Part shown: positions 15,707 to 25,351 of the stretch, one piece after another
Layout: each line of letters opens with the position of its first letter
Position numbering within the stretch: position 1 is the first letter of the stretch
DNA from: Pyrenochaeta sp. MPI-SDFR-AT-0127
Lineage: Eukaryota; Ascomycota; Dothideomycetes; Pleosporales; Cucurbitariaceae
NCBI GenBank assembly: GCA_020747015.1
Contig: JAGTJM010000003.1
Coordinates: 992,001-1,056,000 of the forward strand
Length of the DNA: 64,000 bases
Direction of reading: 5' to 3'
The notes under the pieces: model-generated
The model's input: only the letters and a program-made list of their open reading frames with translations
The model's database searches: none
What the model was told of the DNA's origin: nothing
Made by a program: the position numbers and the translations under genes

Positions 15707-18040
15707 TCACTGAGATAAAATACTCTTAATCTCTGCATCTTCCTCTTCCATCTCTACCAGTCTCTTCCCTGGCAGCCTAACTGCCCGATCAAGCGCCACA
15801 GGTAGCCCTCTGTGCCTTCCTCTCAACATAGCCAAAATCATAATGATCTTACTTCCCGTATACATGCCACCACTGAAACTGTACGATTGATCCGGCAACC
15901 CGATACTAATTCCAATAGTCGTGTATCCACTCACAATCTCAAACAAGATGGTGAAGACGCTGTATGTGCGCGGGTCTTCGATCGAGTGGTGTGTCTCGAT
16001 GAGTGTGATGAGGAAGAGTGCGAGGGCTATCCACCATACGTCGTGCGAAAGCTGGCCTCGGACTTGTTGGCTGATGAGAGAGGGAGGTCGGGTCGGTGGG
16101 TGTGAGGAGAGCGAGTGGATGGACGTTGCGCGGTTGAAGTCCATGGTTTTCGATCGCTTCAACGGTGCAGGCGCTGCGGACGGTATGGGAGCGACACCGA
16201 CGCCCTGGAAGGCCGTCATGCGATGCTGGAGTTGGCGGCCTACAAAGGCAGTGCCGCGACGGCCAACTTGACCAAGGGACTTTATGGGCGCAAGGCGCGT
16301 CTTCTCTTGCTCTGATTCAGCGGTAGGCAACGACGGTATCTCAGCGTCGACATCGAAGAGTGAGCTGGACGCCGAATGGAGCTGTTCTGGCTCAGCGTCA
16401 TCGCCCTCGTAGATACCCAGAGATCTCTCCTCATATACGTTGGTCTTGCGCATAGTGATGATGTGTGGATACGCTGCGGTGTAGAAGACAACCAACCACA
16501 AAACTTGAACGTCGAAATACATCCCTGAGGGCGAGACGATAGCGTAACCTCCAGTCGGGATCGAGAAACCTTCGAAGAGGGAGATGAAGACGCGCTGACC
16601 AAGGGGGATGACCTCCATGGTCGGGTTCCCGATGCTGAGGACGAGGATCAAAACCCAGTCTACCACTACAAACGAGGTGAAGGTTGCGATGAACAACCAG
16701 GTGTCCCGTGAAGGGAACATGCTAGTATATACGCGTCGCGGAAACTTGAGGATGAAGTCAAAGCCTTCCTTCCATGCGCCGTACTCCTTGTCTTTAGAGA
16801 AGAGATCGAGAAGTGTGGACATACTCCAGATCAGGAAGCGTACAACGACGGGGAAGGAGGCAGGTCCAGCGAGCGACAATATCGTTACGATAACGAGGAC
16901 GTAGTAAGAGGACTGAAAGGGTATGAAGCCTGCATCTAGCAGCGTAAAGCCAGCGTTACTGTACGCAGAGATAGCGAGGAAGATGCCAGCCCACCAAGGA
17001 TTTTGCGCATTGACAGCGCAAGCCTCCCTTTCGTAAACGGACATGTATGCCCCTAGTGCGATACCACCGAATAACTGCCAGAGTATAAAGTAGGCCGGAA
17101 CGAACATGGAGAGGAATTTGAGCGCGCGGTACTCGACACCGCCTAGGTACTCTCGCTGGTCTGACGACAGATTGAAGAACTGCCCATTCCGACCAATGTT
17201 GCGCTTTTGCTCTTTGACGAAGGTCTGCACGTTGAAGCTGCCATCTAGCTTGGTCTCCTCAGCCAGTGAGCGGCGACGCTTCGATACGCTGTGTTGGCTG
17301 TGGACCTGGTAGATTGAGTGTCCCGTCGTTGATGACATGGGCCTTTCGTGGGACATACGCTCTTGTATGGGATCCAGAAAACCGATGTGCTGTGACGAAC
17401 TTCTCTCTCTTGAAAGAGGTGAGATTGGCGAAAGCCCCGTCTTGGCCTGGTCTTCTGTAATCGGTGTGCTGGGCTGTATATCTTCCGCGCGTCTCTCTGC
17501 AGGCGTCACAACCTTTGTCAATCCTCTCGTCTTACTTCCCGCCTTGCCCTTACCAAATGACCCCATGATTGGCAATCCAAACATTGCTCCCGTCATGCCG
17601 ATCACAGCCCCAACATCTCCCTTTCGCGCATTCCGCCTCTCCTTCTCAGCCTCCACAATATCCTCAAACCTCTTCTCAAAGATATGTTTCCTGAACGCAA
17701 CCGTAAAGTAGCTGACCAGTACCTGACTTCCCATCATCATTAAGATCGCTAGTTCCACTTGTTGAAACGTAGTGAGTTGACTAACGTTCACGGAATTGAG
17801 TCCGGAAGCGGTCATCGCGCTCATACACATGAACATGCAATCCCACCATCCGATGCTTTTTGATGGGTTTGACGCGCCCCAGAAAATCAACGTGCCCACA
17901 AGTGTAACACCAATGAAGTACGCATAGTGGATCGTGATGAAGTTCACGGGCGGAGCGTAGGGCTTCACTGCCTCAACAATGTTGCGGATCCTAGGTTGAT
18001 CCGCCTCGAAAGCTTCCCACCGGTCTTTGAGTCGATCCAT
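15707..18040 (-). CDS. TRK-family potassium transporter
   Basis: Single exon, 777 residues, starting at the ATG complementary to 18038-18040. Membrane-spanning stretches and four pore-loop segments are visible: MTASGLNSVN near residue 77, SAYSNAGFTLLDAG near 350, SIPTGGYAIVS near 490 and VSGYTTIGISIGLP near 705. Each has the Gly that forms the potassium selectivity filter in the TrkH/TRK/HKT superfamily. The C-terminal LRGRHRGLPVALDRAV motif is typical of fungal TRK proteins. Residues about 130-280 and 560-650 are long hydrophilic loops, as in TRK1/TRK2. It should import K+ at the plasma membrane using the membrane potential. Its 3' end lies about 300 bp from the 5S relic of the repeat island, yet its frame is intact. 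Confidence 0.93.
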   Translation of the reverse strand: MDRLKDRWEAFEADQPRIRNIVEAVKPYAPPVNFITIHYAYFIGVTLVGTLIFWGASNPSKSIGWWDCMFMCMSAMTASGLNSVNVSQLTTFQQVELAILMMMGSQVLVSYFTVAFRKHIFEKRFEDIVEAEKERRNARKGDVGAVIGMTGAMFGLPIMGSFGKGKAGSKTRGLTKVVTPAERRAEDIQPSTPITEDQAKTGLSPISPLSRERSSSQHIGFLDPIQERMSHERPMSSTTGHSIYQVHSQHSVSKRRRSLAEETKLDGSFNVQTFVKEQKRNIGRNGQFFNLSSDQREYLGGVEYRALKFLSMFVPAYFILWQLFGGIALGAYMSVYEREACAVNAQNPWWAGIFLAISAYSNAGFTLLDAGFIPFQSSYYVLVIVTILSLAGPASFPVVVRFLIWSMSTLLDLFSKDKEYGAWKEGFDFILKFPRRVYTSMFPSRDTWLFIATFTSFVVVDWVLILVLSIGNPTMEVIPLGQRVFISLFEGFSIPTGGYAIVSPSGMYFDVQVLWLVVFYTAAYPHIITMRKTNVYEERSLGIYEGDDAEPEQLHSASSSLFDVDAEIPSLPTAESEQEKTRLAPIKSLGQVGRRGTAFVGRQLQHRMTAFQGVGVAPIPSAAPAPLKRSKTMDFNRATSIHSLSSHPPTRPPSLISQQVRGQLSHDVWWIALALFLITLIETHHSIEDPRTYSVFTILFEIVSGYTTIGISIGLPDQSYSFSGGMYTGSKIIMILAMLRGRHRGLPVALDRAVRLPGKRLVEMEEEDAEIKSILSQ

Positions 18041-19489
18041 GATTGTGCGGTTGTAGCAAATGGCTCCAGAGTAAGATCGGGTTATCGAGGTAGCATGTCG
18101 TGTGAATTGTTGGGCACTGGATTGCTCGCAAGGATCGCACTATAAATAGTAGTAAGATATAAATCAATGTTTGGACAAGAGAATTTGTATAAGCAATGCG
18201 CAATGCGCAATAATGGCTGAAAGAGAGGATCAAAGTTTGTTGAACTGGTGTCGAGAGTTAAAGAAAAAAACGTGGATTGACGTTTGTGGCTGAAGGCGGG
18301 TGTGTGCTGGCGAGTACGTAGGCTTAATGAAGGGATGAACAGGGTCTGGGGTGGCGCGGACGGTGTCTGGGCGCGCCGCGACGCGATAGGAAGGGAAGAG
18401 CCGAGCCAGCACATGTGAAACACCGCGATAACGTCGACTTGCATCATTCTCGATCATCTTACCGCTTCTTCTGGCTTTTGCTATGGTTTTCCCTCTTTCG
18501 TGCTGTCCAACTTTCTCTGGATCTTTATGAGGTTTACTTTAATAGTAGGCGGATTCTGCCTCTATGTATTCATGGCCGGGCTTATGAGCTTCGCTGAGTT
18601 TCACGGCGGGTTGGTTAGTCTCCACATGCACAGGCACAGACGTTGTAAGTATTCCCCTATGTATGCTCGATAGGTGAGACAGCACACCAATCCGAGCCTG
18701 TGATTGATATAGGCGTGTTTGGTTCGAGGACCTGACACGAGAGAGGAAGATCATAGGTAGAGCGCGAACCTTGGAATCCCTGGTCGGTACCCTCATATCG
18801 TGGTTGGTAGAGTGGAACATACGTATAGGAAGACACAGATAGCCATCAATTACTCTCATGTACCACGAAGCAGGTGGGCGCCCTTACGATCAACATCAAC
18901 TTCATTGGTGGCATTTTCACCTGCAACTGCAAACTTCACTTTCCCGCGCTCTGATTGCTGGTCTTCTTTCACGACCATGTTCCGCCTTCCGCTATTCTAT
19001 CGGTGTTCGAATTATGGCTGCAGTTTTTCTCAACTCGGCCCACTCTACCTGGTTCTGGTACCAAGTTTCGAGACTTTCAACTTGTTCATATTCGGTTGGT
19101 AGCGAATTTGGATTGTTCTTCAACTTTGATATACAACCGGCCTCTCAGTCCCTTTCATTTTTCATCAACAATCGTTGCAAAGATATCGTACACGTACATC
19201 CCCCACGAAGATAGTCCAGCTATCGTTACGCTCGTTGGCCCAAGCAGATACTCTCCGAGCTCTCTAGATTCAAAACTCAAACCACAAAGCAAGATGGTCA
19301 AGATATCTTCAAACACTCTTCAGCCACTACATACCCGCCCGCTACAATTTCTTAAGTCATCGAAGATCTGACCATGGCGCTGCACCAAGACATCCAGCGA
19401 CAATATCAGAACTGTAAGGTCATGTATGGCAACACAGAATTCTTAGATCAAGAGATAAGATCAAGCATGGACGAGATGCAAGACACCGT
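18041..19489. other. Intergenic: TRK promoter and unassigned sequence
   Basis: The first few hundred bases should be the promoter and leader of the TRK gene. The rest, to about 19490, shows several short overlapping open frames without recognisable protein features. I see no gene. Confidence 0.45.
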
Positions 19490-19720
19490 CAGGGCGCGGT
19501 GCCTTCGTATATCCTCCGCATGTTAGCAAGGCTGACGCCCCAGGTGGAGCCCCCAAGACAACTGAGTGCGGTCACCGTCTTCGTAGCTCTTCGTCGTATC
19601 TCTTCCACGTGCTCCTTCCATTGCAGCTTAGGAGTCCATGGTCAGTCCGAGGTACTTGCACGTTGTCGTAGGCTTTATCTCGCCCCATTCAGTTTGGATC
19701 ACTTGTTGTGCGAAACTGGC
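19490..19720 (-). pseudogene. LINE (Tad1-like) reverse transcriptase relic
   Basis: On the minus strand there is a WGEIKPTTTCKYLGLTMDS block, a stop with a one-base frame shift, then LQWKEHVEEIRRRATK, LSCLGGSTWGVS and LANMRRIYEGTA. In fungal non-LTR elements of the Tad/I group, the end of the reverse transcriptase has KYLGLTMD-LQWKEHV-LGGSTWG-MRKIY in this order. The frame is broken and both ends are lost, so it is a dead fragment. Confidence 0.75.
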
Positions 19721-20033
19721 CCAAAAGCGGGACACGGTTATGAGAAACCATCAGTAAGCTAAAGAAGCAGCAGCACTAATTTCAGCAAGATTTGGAGCTG
19801 ACCTATGAGAACAGTTAAAGCATTAAACAACTTGGCACCTGGCGCTACTGCACCTGCCCCATACGCCTTGATTTGTTGCTAGACGTTTCGCCCTAAACGT
19901 AGCGTCAATAGCAGTACTTAGCATCTTGATTTCTGTACGGTACTTAAAAGATACACAGCACGGTAACAAAAAGCAATTGTCCCCGCAGACTCGTAGAGGG
20001 GAAGGAAGGGAGTCGCCAAAAAAGATGGCAAAA
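19721..20033. other. Unassigned sequence between LINE relic and 5S gene
   Basis: No coding or RNA feature recognised. Bases just left of 20034, read on the minus strand, are the 3' flank of the 5S gene (TTTTTGCC, then CATCTTTTTTGG), which supplies a T-run terminator. Confidence 0.4.
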
Positions 20034-20152
20034 ACATACAACAGCGGGGATTCGCTAGTGGTCACCCACCTAACTACTAATCCGCCGGTACACTGCTTAA
20101 GTACAGCTGAGCGAACGGGAAGCTCTGTTTTCAGTGTCCTATGGTCGTATGT
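20034..20152 (-). rRNA. rrn5: 5S ribosomal RNA gene
   Basis: The minus strand gives a 119-nt sequence starting ACATACGACCATAG and ending CCCCGCTGTTGTATGT, the two ends pairing as 5S helix I. Internal landmarks of fungal 5S rRNA are present in order: the GAAAACAGAGCTTCCCG stretch, GCTCAGCTGTACTTAAGCA (loop and box A region), then GTGGGTGACCACTAGCGAATC. TGTTTTT directly after the end is a fit RNA polymerase III terminator. Dispersed single 5S genes are normal in Pezizomycotina. It sits among retroelement relics; GAGC and CGTTCG look like single transitions from the usual GGGC and CGTCCG (from memory), so it could be lightly RIP-mutated and silent. Confidence 0.88.
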
Positions 20153-20199
20153 ACCAATCAGTGGCACAATGCTCATTAATATAGCGGTTAATACAGCTT

Positions 20200-20295
20200 T
20201 CATGATTAATCAAGGGAAGAAGCAAAGGAAATTCAGCTTGCAGGTGAGGCGGAGATACACGAAGTCACCTACTTTTATTTTGAGTGGAGATGGTG
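20200..20295 (-). pseudogene. Ty3/gypsy integrase fragment
   Basis: The minus strand encodes KVGDFVYLRLTCKLNF within a short open piece, like the KVGD-V-LRLH segment that precedes the KLDLPPHLK region of gypsy integrases (relic at 15040). Both ends are lost and stops follow. It lies 48 bp from the 5' end of the 5S gene. Confidence 0.5.
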
Positions 20296-20309
20296 TTGAT
20301 CAATAGATA

Positions 20310-20403
20310 GCCATTCTTGCTTGAGCGAGTTTGAGCGCGTTCTCAGCTTGAGCGTGTATATCCACTCTGTCGCGGTGAAATTATTTAGCTGATTTATGAT
20401 TTT
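20310..20403 (+). repeat. Dispersed 94-bp repeat, copy B
   Basis: Partner of 14869-14962, same orientation, ten substitutions, mostly TG/CA versus TA. Copy A has TA at five sites where B has TG; B has TA at two sites where A has TG or CA. So both copies appear to have been mutated from a common parent. Confidence 0.8.
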
Positions 20404-21030
20404 TTGAGACCTCGTGTACGTTGGTGCTCTCACGAGGGTGAATACTATATAAGAGTTCGAAAGGAGTTTCTCCTATAGTGAAACTGCGCGATGTGTTGAT
20501 ATAAAACTAGGCGCCTGGCAGGAGCTCATCCCGAAGGAAGGATCAATAGAAGTGACTTTAGAGGACGACAGGGGTGAGGATCGCGAAGACTAAATAGCGT
20601 GGGGCTTACGATTATTTTCAAAGTCAATCTATGTTTGCACGTTCATCATTATTCCCAAACGTTCTTTAATCCGAGGTCAGGAGCAAGAAAATGTATGTAG
20701 CTGTCAAGCCGCTTTGTTTCGCTCGAAACTGCCATACAATATGAGGCTGAAGAACATCAATCTTTGGTAGCATAGCGGAGGGCAGTCTTTTCTCCCCCGA
20801 TGAGTGCAGAGCGCCAACCGTACGAACCCCTTTTCTTTATGGGTCTTAGCGAGAGAAACGTGAGCTCTTGGTGCTAATCCAGGATGAACTTAACTGCGCA
20901 AAAGAACACCATTGTTACTCTTGTTAGGCTTGCATGTAAGTGCTTCGGGCTGCAATACCGGTAGCTCCAATACTTTGACCAAGTTCTGCATCAGGGAATT
21001 GCAACGTCCCATCCGTCGAGTTCCTGATCA
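20404..21030. other. Repeat-derived intergenic sequence
   Basis: Contains a TATATAAG motif near 20448 and, at 20613-20662, the second copy of the repeat also found at 5897-5950. No gene is supported. The 3' part (20670-21030) has no recognisable feature. Confidence 0.4.
20613..20662 (+). repeat. Dispersed repeat, copy 2 (pair of 5897-5950)
   Basis: About 50 bases match 5897-5950 with roughly 85-90% identity by eye, sharing the core around AGTCAATCTATGTTTGCACG. This links the stretch around the 5S gene to the island beside the helicase. Confidence 0.6.
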
Positions 21031-21405
21031 TCACATCATAATGTCAGGCATCAACGCCCTGTTTGCGTGCTCTCGGCGTAATTGCTCGGCCATCCCGTGC
21101 TTGGACACAGCTTCACCATTCGCTATCACCGATATGTACCCCTCTACAACGCGGACCATATCTTGAATTGAACCTAGCGAACTATTAGCCACACGGAAAA
21201 TCGCGCAACCATTCCGACATTCAGCTTGACACTCCACGAGAATTGCCACCGAGAGTAATGAGGTCATTCCAGACTTCAATCCATTCTGCAAGCAGTCACA
21301 AAACTGTGCAAGCGTTTGCGGCTCTTCGTGGCGGAGCAGCGCCTGTTTACTCGCCATGTGGAGCGTTTCGGCTGTCTGTTTACGCCATTGCACATCTGGC
21401 GACAC
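21031..21405 (-). other. Unrecognised open frame, possibly a gene relic
   Basis: An open frame of about 120 codons on the minus strand has a protein-like composition (helical, with ECQAECRNGCAIF and VVEGYISVIANGEA segments). The first ATG in frame is near 21354. A stop comes right after PDIMM, and a shifted frame continues with protein-like NLVKVLELPVLQPEAL. That suggests a frameshifted remnant of a longer gene, perhaps extending right to about 21640. I do not recognise the family. Confidence 0.3.
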
Positions 21406-21562
21406 CCGGGATCCAGAGCGTTCCGTGGCGCAGCACCTGCGTCAGGCTCAGCTTCGCAAGGGTTCAGCGATCTTGCAGCAGATTGCGCGAGCTCCCAGAA
21501 CTTGCTTTTGGTGTAGCGGGGTGCTACTAAGTATTGATTGAGATGCGGGGTGTTGTTGGAAG

Positions 21563-21573
21563 AGGGGTATAAG
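21563..21573 (+). promoter_or_regulatory. STRE-like element and TATA box of the DDR48-like gene
   Basis: AGGGG at 21563-21567 matches the stress response element (CCCCT on the other strand), and TATAAG follows at 21568-21573, about 125 bp before the ATG at 21696. A single STRE occurs often by chance; its position beside a TATA box and the stress-protein class make a role plausible. Confidence 0.4.
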
Positions 21574-21695
21574 AGTGAAGTGGTCCTGGTGTTGAGAAAT
21601 GGCATCAGCAGCAACACAATTACAGCAGCTCCTCACTATTCAACCATACAATCTGAATAATATCGGTTCTCTTGTTATCAAACAACACCATCAAC

Positions 21696-22679
21696 ATGTC
21701 TTACAACTCCAACGAACGCGAGACGTCCTCGTACGGCTCCAGCAACCGCAACGACGACAATGAGTATGGCTCAAAGTCTTCCGGTTACGGCGGAAACAAT
21801 GACAACGAGGACTCCTCTTACGGATCCAACAAGAAGTCAAGCTATGGGTCAAACGACAATGAGGACTCCTACGGAAGCAACAAGAAGTCTAGCTATGGTA
21901 GCAACGACAACGACAACGAGGACTCGTATGGCTCGAACAAGAAGTCAAGCTACGGCTCCGGCAACAATGATGATGATGATTCTTACGGCAGCAAGAAGAA
22001 GTCCAGCTACGGATCTAATGATAATGACAATGAGGATTCCTCTTACGGCAGCAAGAAGCAGTCCAGCTATGGCTCCAACGACAACGAGGATTCCTATGGA
22101 GGCAACAAGAAGTCGAGCTATGGATCCAACGACAATGAGGACTCGTATGGCTCGTCGACAAAGAAGTCGGGTTACGGCAAGGACGATGACGAGGACACTT
22201 CGTCTGGCAACAAGAAGTCTTCCTATGGCTCCAACGACAATGAGGATTCGTACGGCTCCAACAAGAAGTCCAGCTATGGGTCGAGCAACAAGGATGACGA
22301 TGACTCGTACGGCTCCAAAAAGCAATCCAGCTATGGAAGCAACGATAACGAGGATTCTTCCTACGGTTCCAAGAAGCAGTCTAGCTACGGCTCAGGCAAT
22401 AACGACAACGAGGACTCTTCCTATGGCTCCAAGAAGCAATCCAGCTATGGCAGCAATGACAATGAGGATTCTTACGGATCAGGAAACAAATCCTCCAGCT
22501 ACGGCTCGGGGAACAACGACAATGATGACTCGTACGGCAGCAAAAAACAATCCAGCTATGGCAGCAATGACAATGAGGACTCTTACGGATCGGGCAACAA
22601 GTCTTCTAGCTACGGCTCCTCGAACCGTAATGAGAATGACAACTCATATGGCAGCTCCAAGCGTGATAATGACTATTAA
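21696..22679 (+). CDS. DDR48: DDR48-like stress protein, low-complexity repeats
   Basis: Single exon, 327 residues, starting MSYNSNERE; the frame is open 24 bases upstream but without an ATG. Nearly all of the protein is a repeat built from SSYGSNDNEDSYGSNKK-type units, 12-20 residues each, with about 20 SYGS blocks. This composition (S, Y, G, N, D, E, K; no Cys or Trp) is strikingly like yeast Ddr48, a DNA-damage and heat-induced protein also needed for stress tolerance in Candida. The SYG-rich pattern also resembles phase-separating prion-like domains, which is inference. There is no signal peptide or membrane segment. The unit repeats at DNA level as a 36-60 bp minisatellite, so length should vary between strains. 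The next gene also begins MSYN. Confidence 0.8.
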   Translation: MSYNSNERETSSYGSSNRNDDNEYGSKSSGYGGNNDNEDSSYGSNKKSSYGSNDNEDSYGSNKKSSYGSNDNDNEDSYGSNKKSSYGSGNNDDDDSYGSKKKSSYGSNDNDNEDSSYGSKKQSSYGSNDNEDSYGGNKKSSYGSNDNEDSYGSSTKKSGYGKDDDEDTSSGNKKSSYGSNDNEDSYGSNKKSSYGSSNKDDDDSYGSKKQSSYGSNDNEDSSYGSKKQSSYGSGNNDNEDSSYGSKKQSSYGSNDNEDSYGSGNKSSSYGSGNNDNDDSYGSKKQSSYGSNDNEDSYGSGNKSSSYGSSNRNENDNSYGSSKRDNDY

Positions 22680-23520
22680 ATATTGGGACAAGTTAGCCTG
22701 CATGGCTTCGGTATCTTCACGGCTCTCTGAGAAGAGTCAGGTTAAGCTGTGGTGTAGCTCATGGACACGAGTCAGGTTGTTATGCTAGGAATGACATAAT
22801 TCACCTTCCTTTGTATTTACGGCTAAACCGATGACTTCACACATTACATTAAAACTATAACTATCATGATAGGCATCACCATCCATGATGTTGTCACTAA
22901 ACCCTCTGTGAAACTTCCTTGAAAAACACTCAGGTTTTCACATGCACAGTTCATCACACATAACACAATGCAGCCCAGCCCCACTACTCGTATTTAGGAG
23001 ACGCAGGGATCTGAAGAAATCTCGCCACCATAGCCATGGCCTGAGACCTTGCATGGCGTGCATAAGTGTGGTTTCTACTCGCCAATCGTTTGCACAACTG
23101 GGTTGCAGGCATACGTCACGAGTGAGGGGCAGCTGGGTGGAGGGGTAAGGTGTCAGATCAGGTACCATATCCTGTCCAGCTCAATCTTGCATTTTGATCA
23201 GGCATTTCTTACAGAACTCATCAATTGAACTTGTGGTTTCGTTTGTGTAGCTTGTAAGTGGTTCTCAAGTTATTCTCATGGGGTGTTAGCTTTCTCAAAG
23301 GTCCTCAATGCTATATATCATGTTTTATGCCCCATGCCTCAATGGGTCCAGTATATTTAGAAGGAATGCATCCTGAAGCATGGTTCAGGGCTTGCTTTGC
23401 TCCTGTCAAGTCGTTTCTCGTCACTTTATGATGTTATTTCATCATTCCAACATTTCCTCGAAGTCATCGAAAGACAATTTCAATACAGACTAACACTTTC
23501 AAGAGTATCAATCACCCAAC
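22680..23520. other. Intergenic between two low-complexity genes
   Basis: Holds the 3' flank of the DDR48-like gene and the promoter of the next. A TATATTTA motif at 23352-23359 lies about 165 bp before the ATG at 23521. No gene seen. Confidence 0.5.
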
Positions 23521-24743
23521 ATGTCTTACAACGACGATCGCCGTGAATACGGAAGCGGAGGTGGTGGCGGTGGCGGGTACAACAACCGCGATGATGACCG
23601 CCGCAATGATCGAGACGATGACCGTCGTGGCGGTGGCCGAGACGATGACCGCCGCCAGGAAGGCGGGTATGGTGGAAACGATAGGCGTGAGGAGCATGGC
23701 AGTGGTCGACGTCAAGAAGGAGGAGGCGGTGGGTATGGTGGGAATGACAGGCGTGATGATGATCGTCCTAGTGGTGGTTATGGTGGAAGCGGAGGTGGAG
23801 GAAGTTATGGAGGAAATGATAGACGTGATGATGATAGGCGTCAGGATGACCGCCCAAGTGGTGGTGGATACGGTGGTAGCTCTGGGGGATATGGTGGTGA
23901 TGACAGGCGTCAAGACGATAGGCGTGAAGACGACAGACGAGATGACAGACGCAATGAAGATCGCCCAAGCGGTGGTTATGGTGGAAGCTCTGGGGGTTAC
24001 GGAGGTGATGATAGGCGTCAAGATGACAGGCGTAATGAAGACCGTCCTTCAGGAGGATACGGTGGAAACAGCGGAGCCGATAGCCGTCCCTCAGGAGGCT
24101 CAGGTGGCTACGGCGGTGGTTCAGGTCAGCAGTCCTCTGGCACTTCTTACGGCGGAGGCTTTGGCGGCGGCTCGAATGATTTCTCTGGGGCCGCCCAGCA
24201 TGCTCAGTCCAATGCCGGTGACTCGGGCGACTCGAATCTCTTTGGCCTAGCCCTCGGTTTGCTCGCTGGCAACAAGGACAAGCTCAAGAACGAGGACATT
24301 GATGAAGACGATGCAGTTCGCCAGCACGAGAAGCTGTATGGAAGCGGCGGCCAGGGAGGCAATGAGCAAGCGAGCTCTAACAACCTTGGTGCTGCTGCAG
24401 CGATGCAAGCACTGAAGACTTTCAACGGTAGCAGTGGTGAAGAGGCGAAGGGTGGACAGGACAAGTTCATTGGATTGGCCATGGCTCAGGCTGCTCAGTT
24501 GTTTGACCAGCAGAAGAGCCAGGGCAAGACTGTAAGTTTCTTCCAACTCACTATTTCTAAGCACATGCTAATGGTACAAAGCAACCCGATGCCACAAAGC
24601 AAGACGCAGTTTCTCAGGCCGCGCAGATGGCTCTCAAGTTCTACCTGAAGAGCGAGGCGGGGGGAAGTGGAGGCAGTGGCGGCGGCAGCTCTGGTGGTGG
24701 TCTTGGTGGCCTTTTGAACTTGGCTAGCAAGTTCATGAAGTAG
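23521..24743 (+). CDS. Glycine-rich protein with conserved fungal C-terminal domain
   Basis: Two exons, 23521-24531 and 24582-24743, encode 390 residues; the 50-bp intron (GTAAGT to CAAAG) is phase 0. Residues 1 to about 215 are low complexity: glycine-rich GGYGG runs alternating with charged DDRRQDDRR blocks. From about 220 there is a folded-looking region: SGAAQHAQSNAGDSGDSNLF, then LLAGNKDKLKNEDIDEDDAV, then AAAMQALKTFNG and GLAMAQAAQLFDQQKSQGKT, and after the intron a helix with QAAQMALKFYLKS and a Gly-rich tail ending LLNLASKFMK. I recall this C-terminal domain as a conserved fungal domain of unknown function, sometimes annotated beta-flanking protein; I am unsure of the label. No signal peptide. 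It shares the MSYN start with its upstream neighbour, and both may be stress-related (inference). Confidence 0.8.
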
Positions 24744-25351
24744 ATCCTGAACGAATGATCTCGATCAAGACAGACGATGCATGCATGTAGCACAGCATAG
24801 GCCGATGGAATACATTAGTAGCATACAACTTTAGACCTACCCATGCCGCCATATAGTATAGTTTGCGTATTTTTTTGAGGTACTAGGCAATATCTCAATA
24901 GATCCTGAATCACTTGACCTTATTCTAGACTCAAAAGTTTTTTCAATGCGAAATGCTTTTCAAGCATTGTGGTGGATATTAGTGCGTGGTAGTTCCTCAC
25001 AGTTGCTCCGTCGCTTTTTAACTCCTCTTCGAAGCCAAAAACGGCAAGAAAACAACATTGAGGTCATTTTGTTCTCACCATGGTGAGGAGAGCATTCAGT
25101 TCCTTGACTAATGCGTACTTAATATCTGTCAATGGCGAAACGTAAATGGCATGTGATAGGACCGGCCGACGGACCGATAGCTCTCCACAGCTCCCCAGAC
25201 CGGTAGATTGACGTAGGATCCGCTCCCCGCTAGATTAGCAGGAATGTTCCGAACAGTGCCTCGAGCTTTCAGTAAATTCGTATTCCTGATCTTGCAACAT
25301 GTTCTTGTATCATAAGCCAGCCACGTGCCCTGTCGGGCCCAGTCTTGATCC
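24744..25351. other. Intergenic
   Basis: This stretch holds the 3' flank of the glycine-rich gene and the promoter of the DUF202 gene. I see no coding or RNA feature. Confidence 0.5.

Noticed and set aside
21760..22788. A 342-codon open frame in a second plus-strand frame of the DDR48-like gene, and a minus-strand one at 21945-22325
   Set aside because: They are produced by the in-frame DNA repeat, which keeps other frames free of stops. Their peptides are Met/Thr/Arg- or Ile/Val-rich repeats without meaning.
23543..24250. Long alternative frames in the glycine-rich gene
   Set aside because: This is the same effect of biased repeat codons. The chosen frame has a start, a conserved C-terminal domain and a consistent intron.
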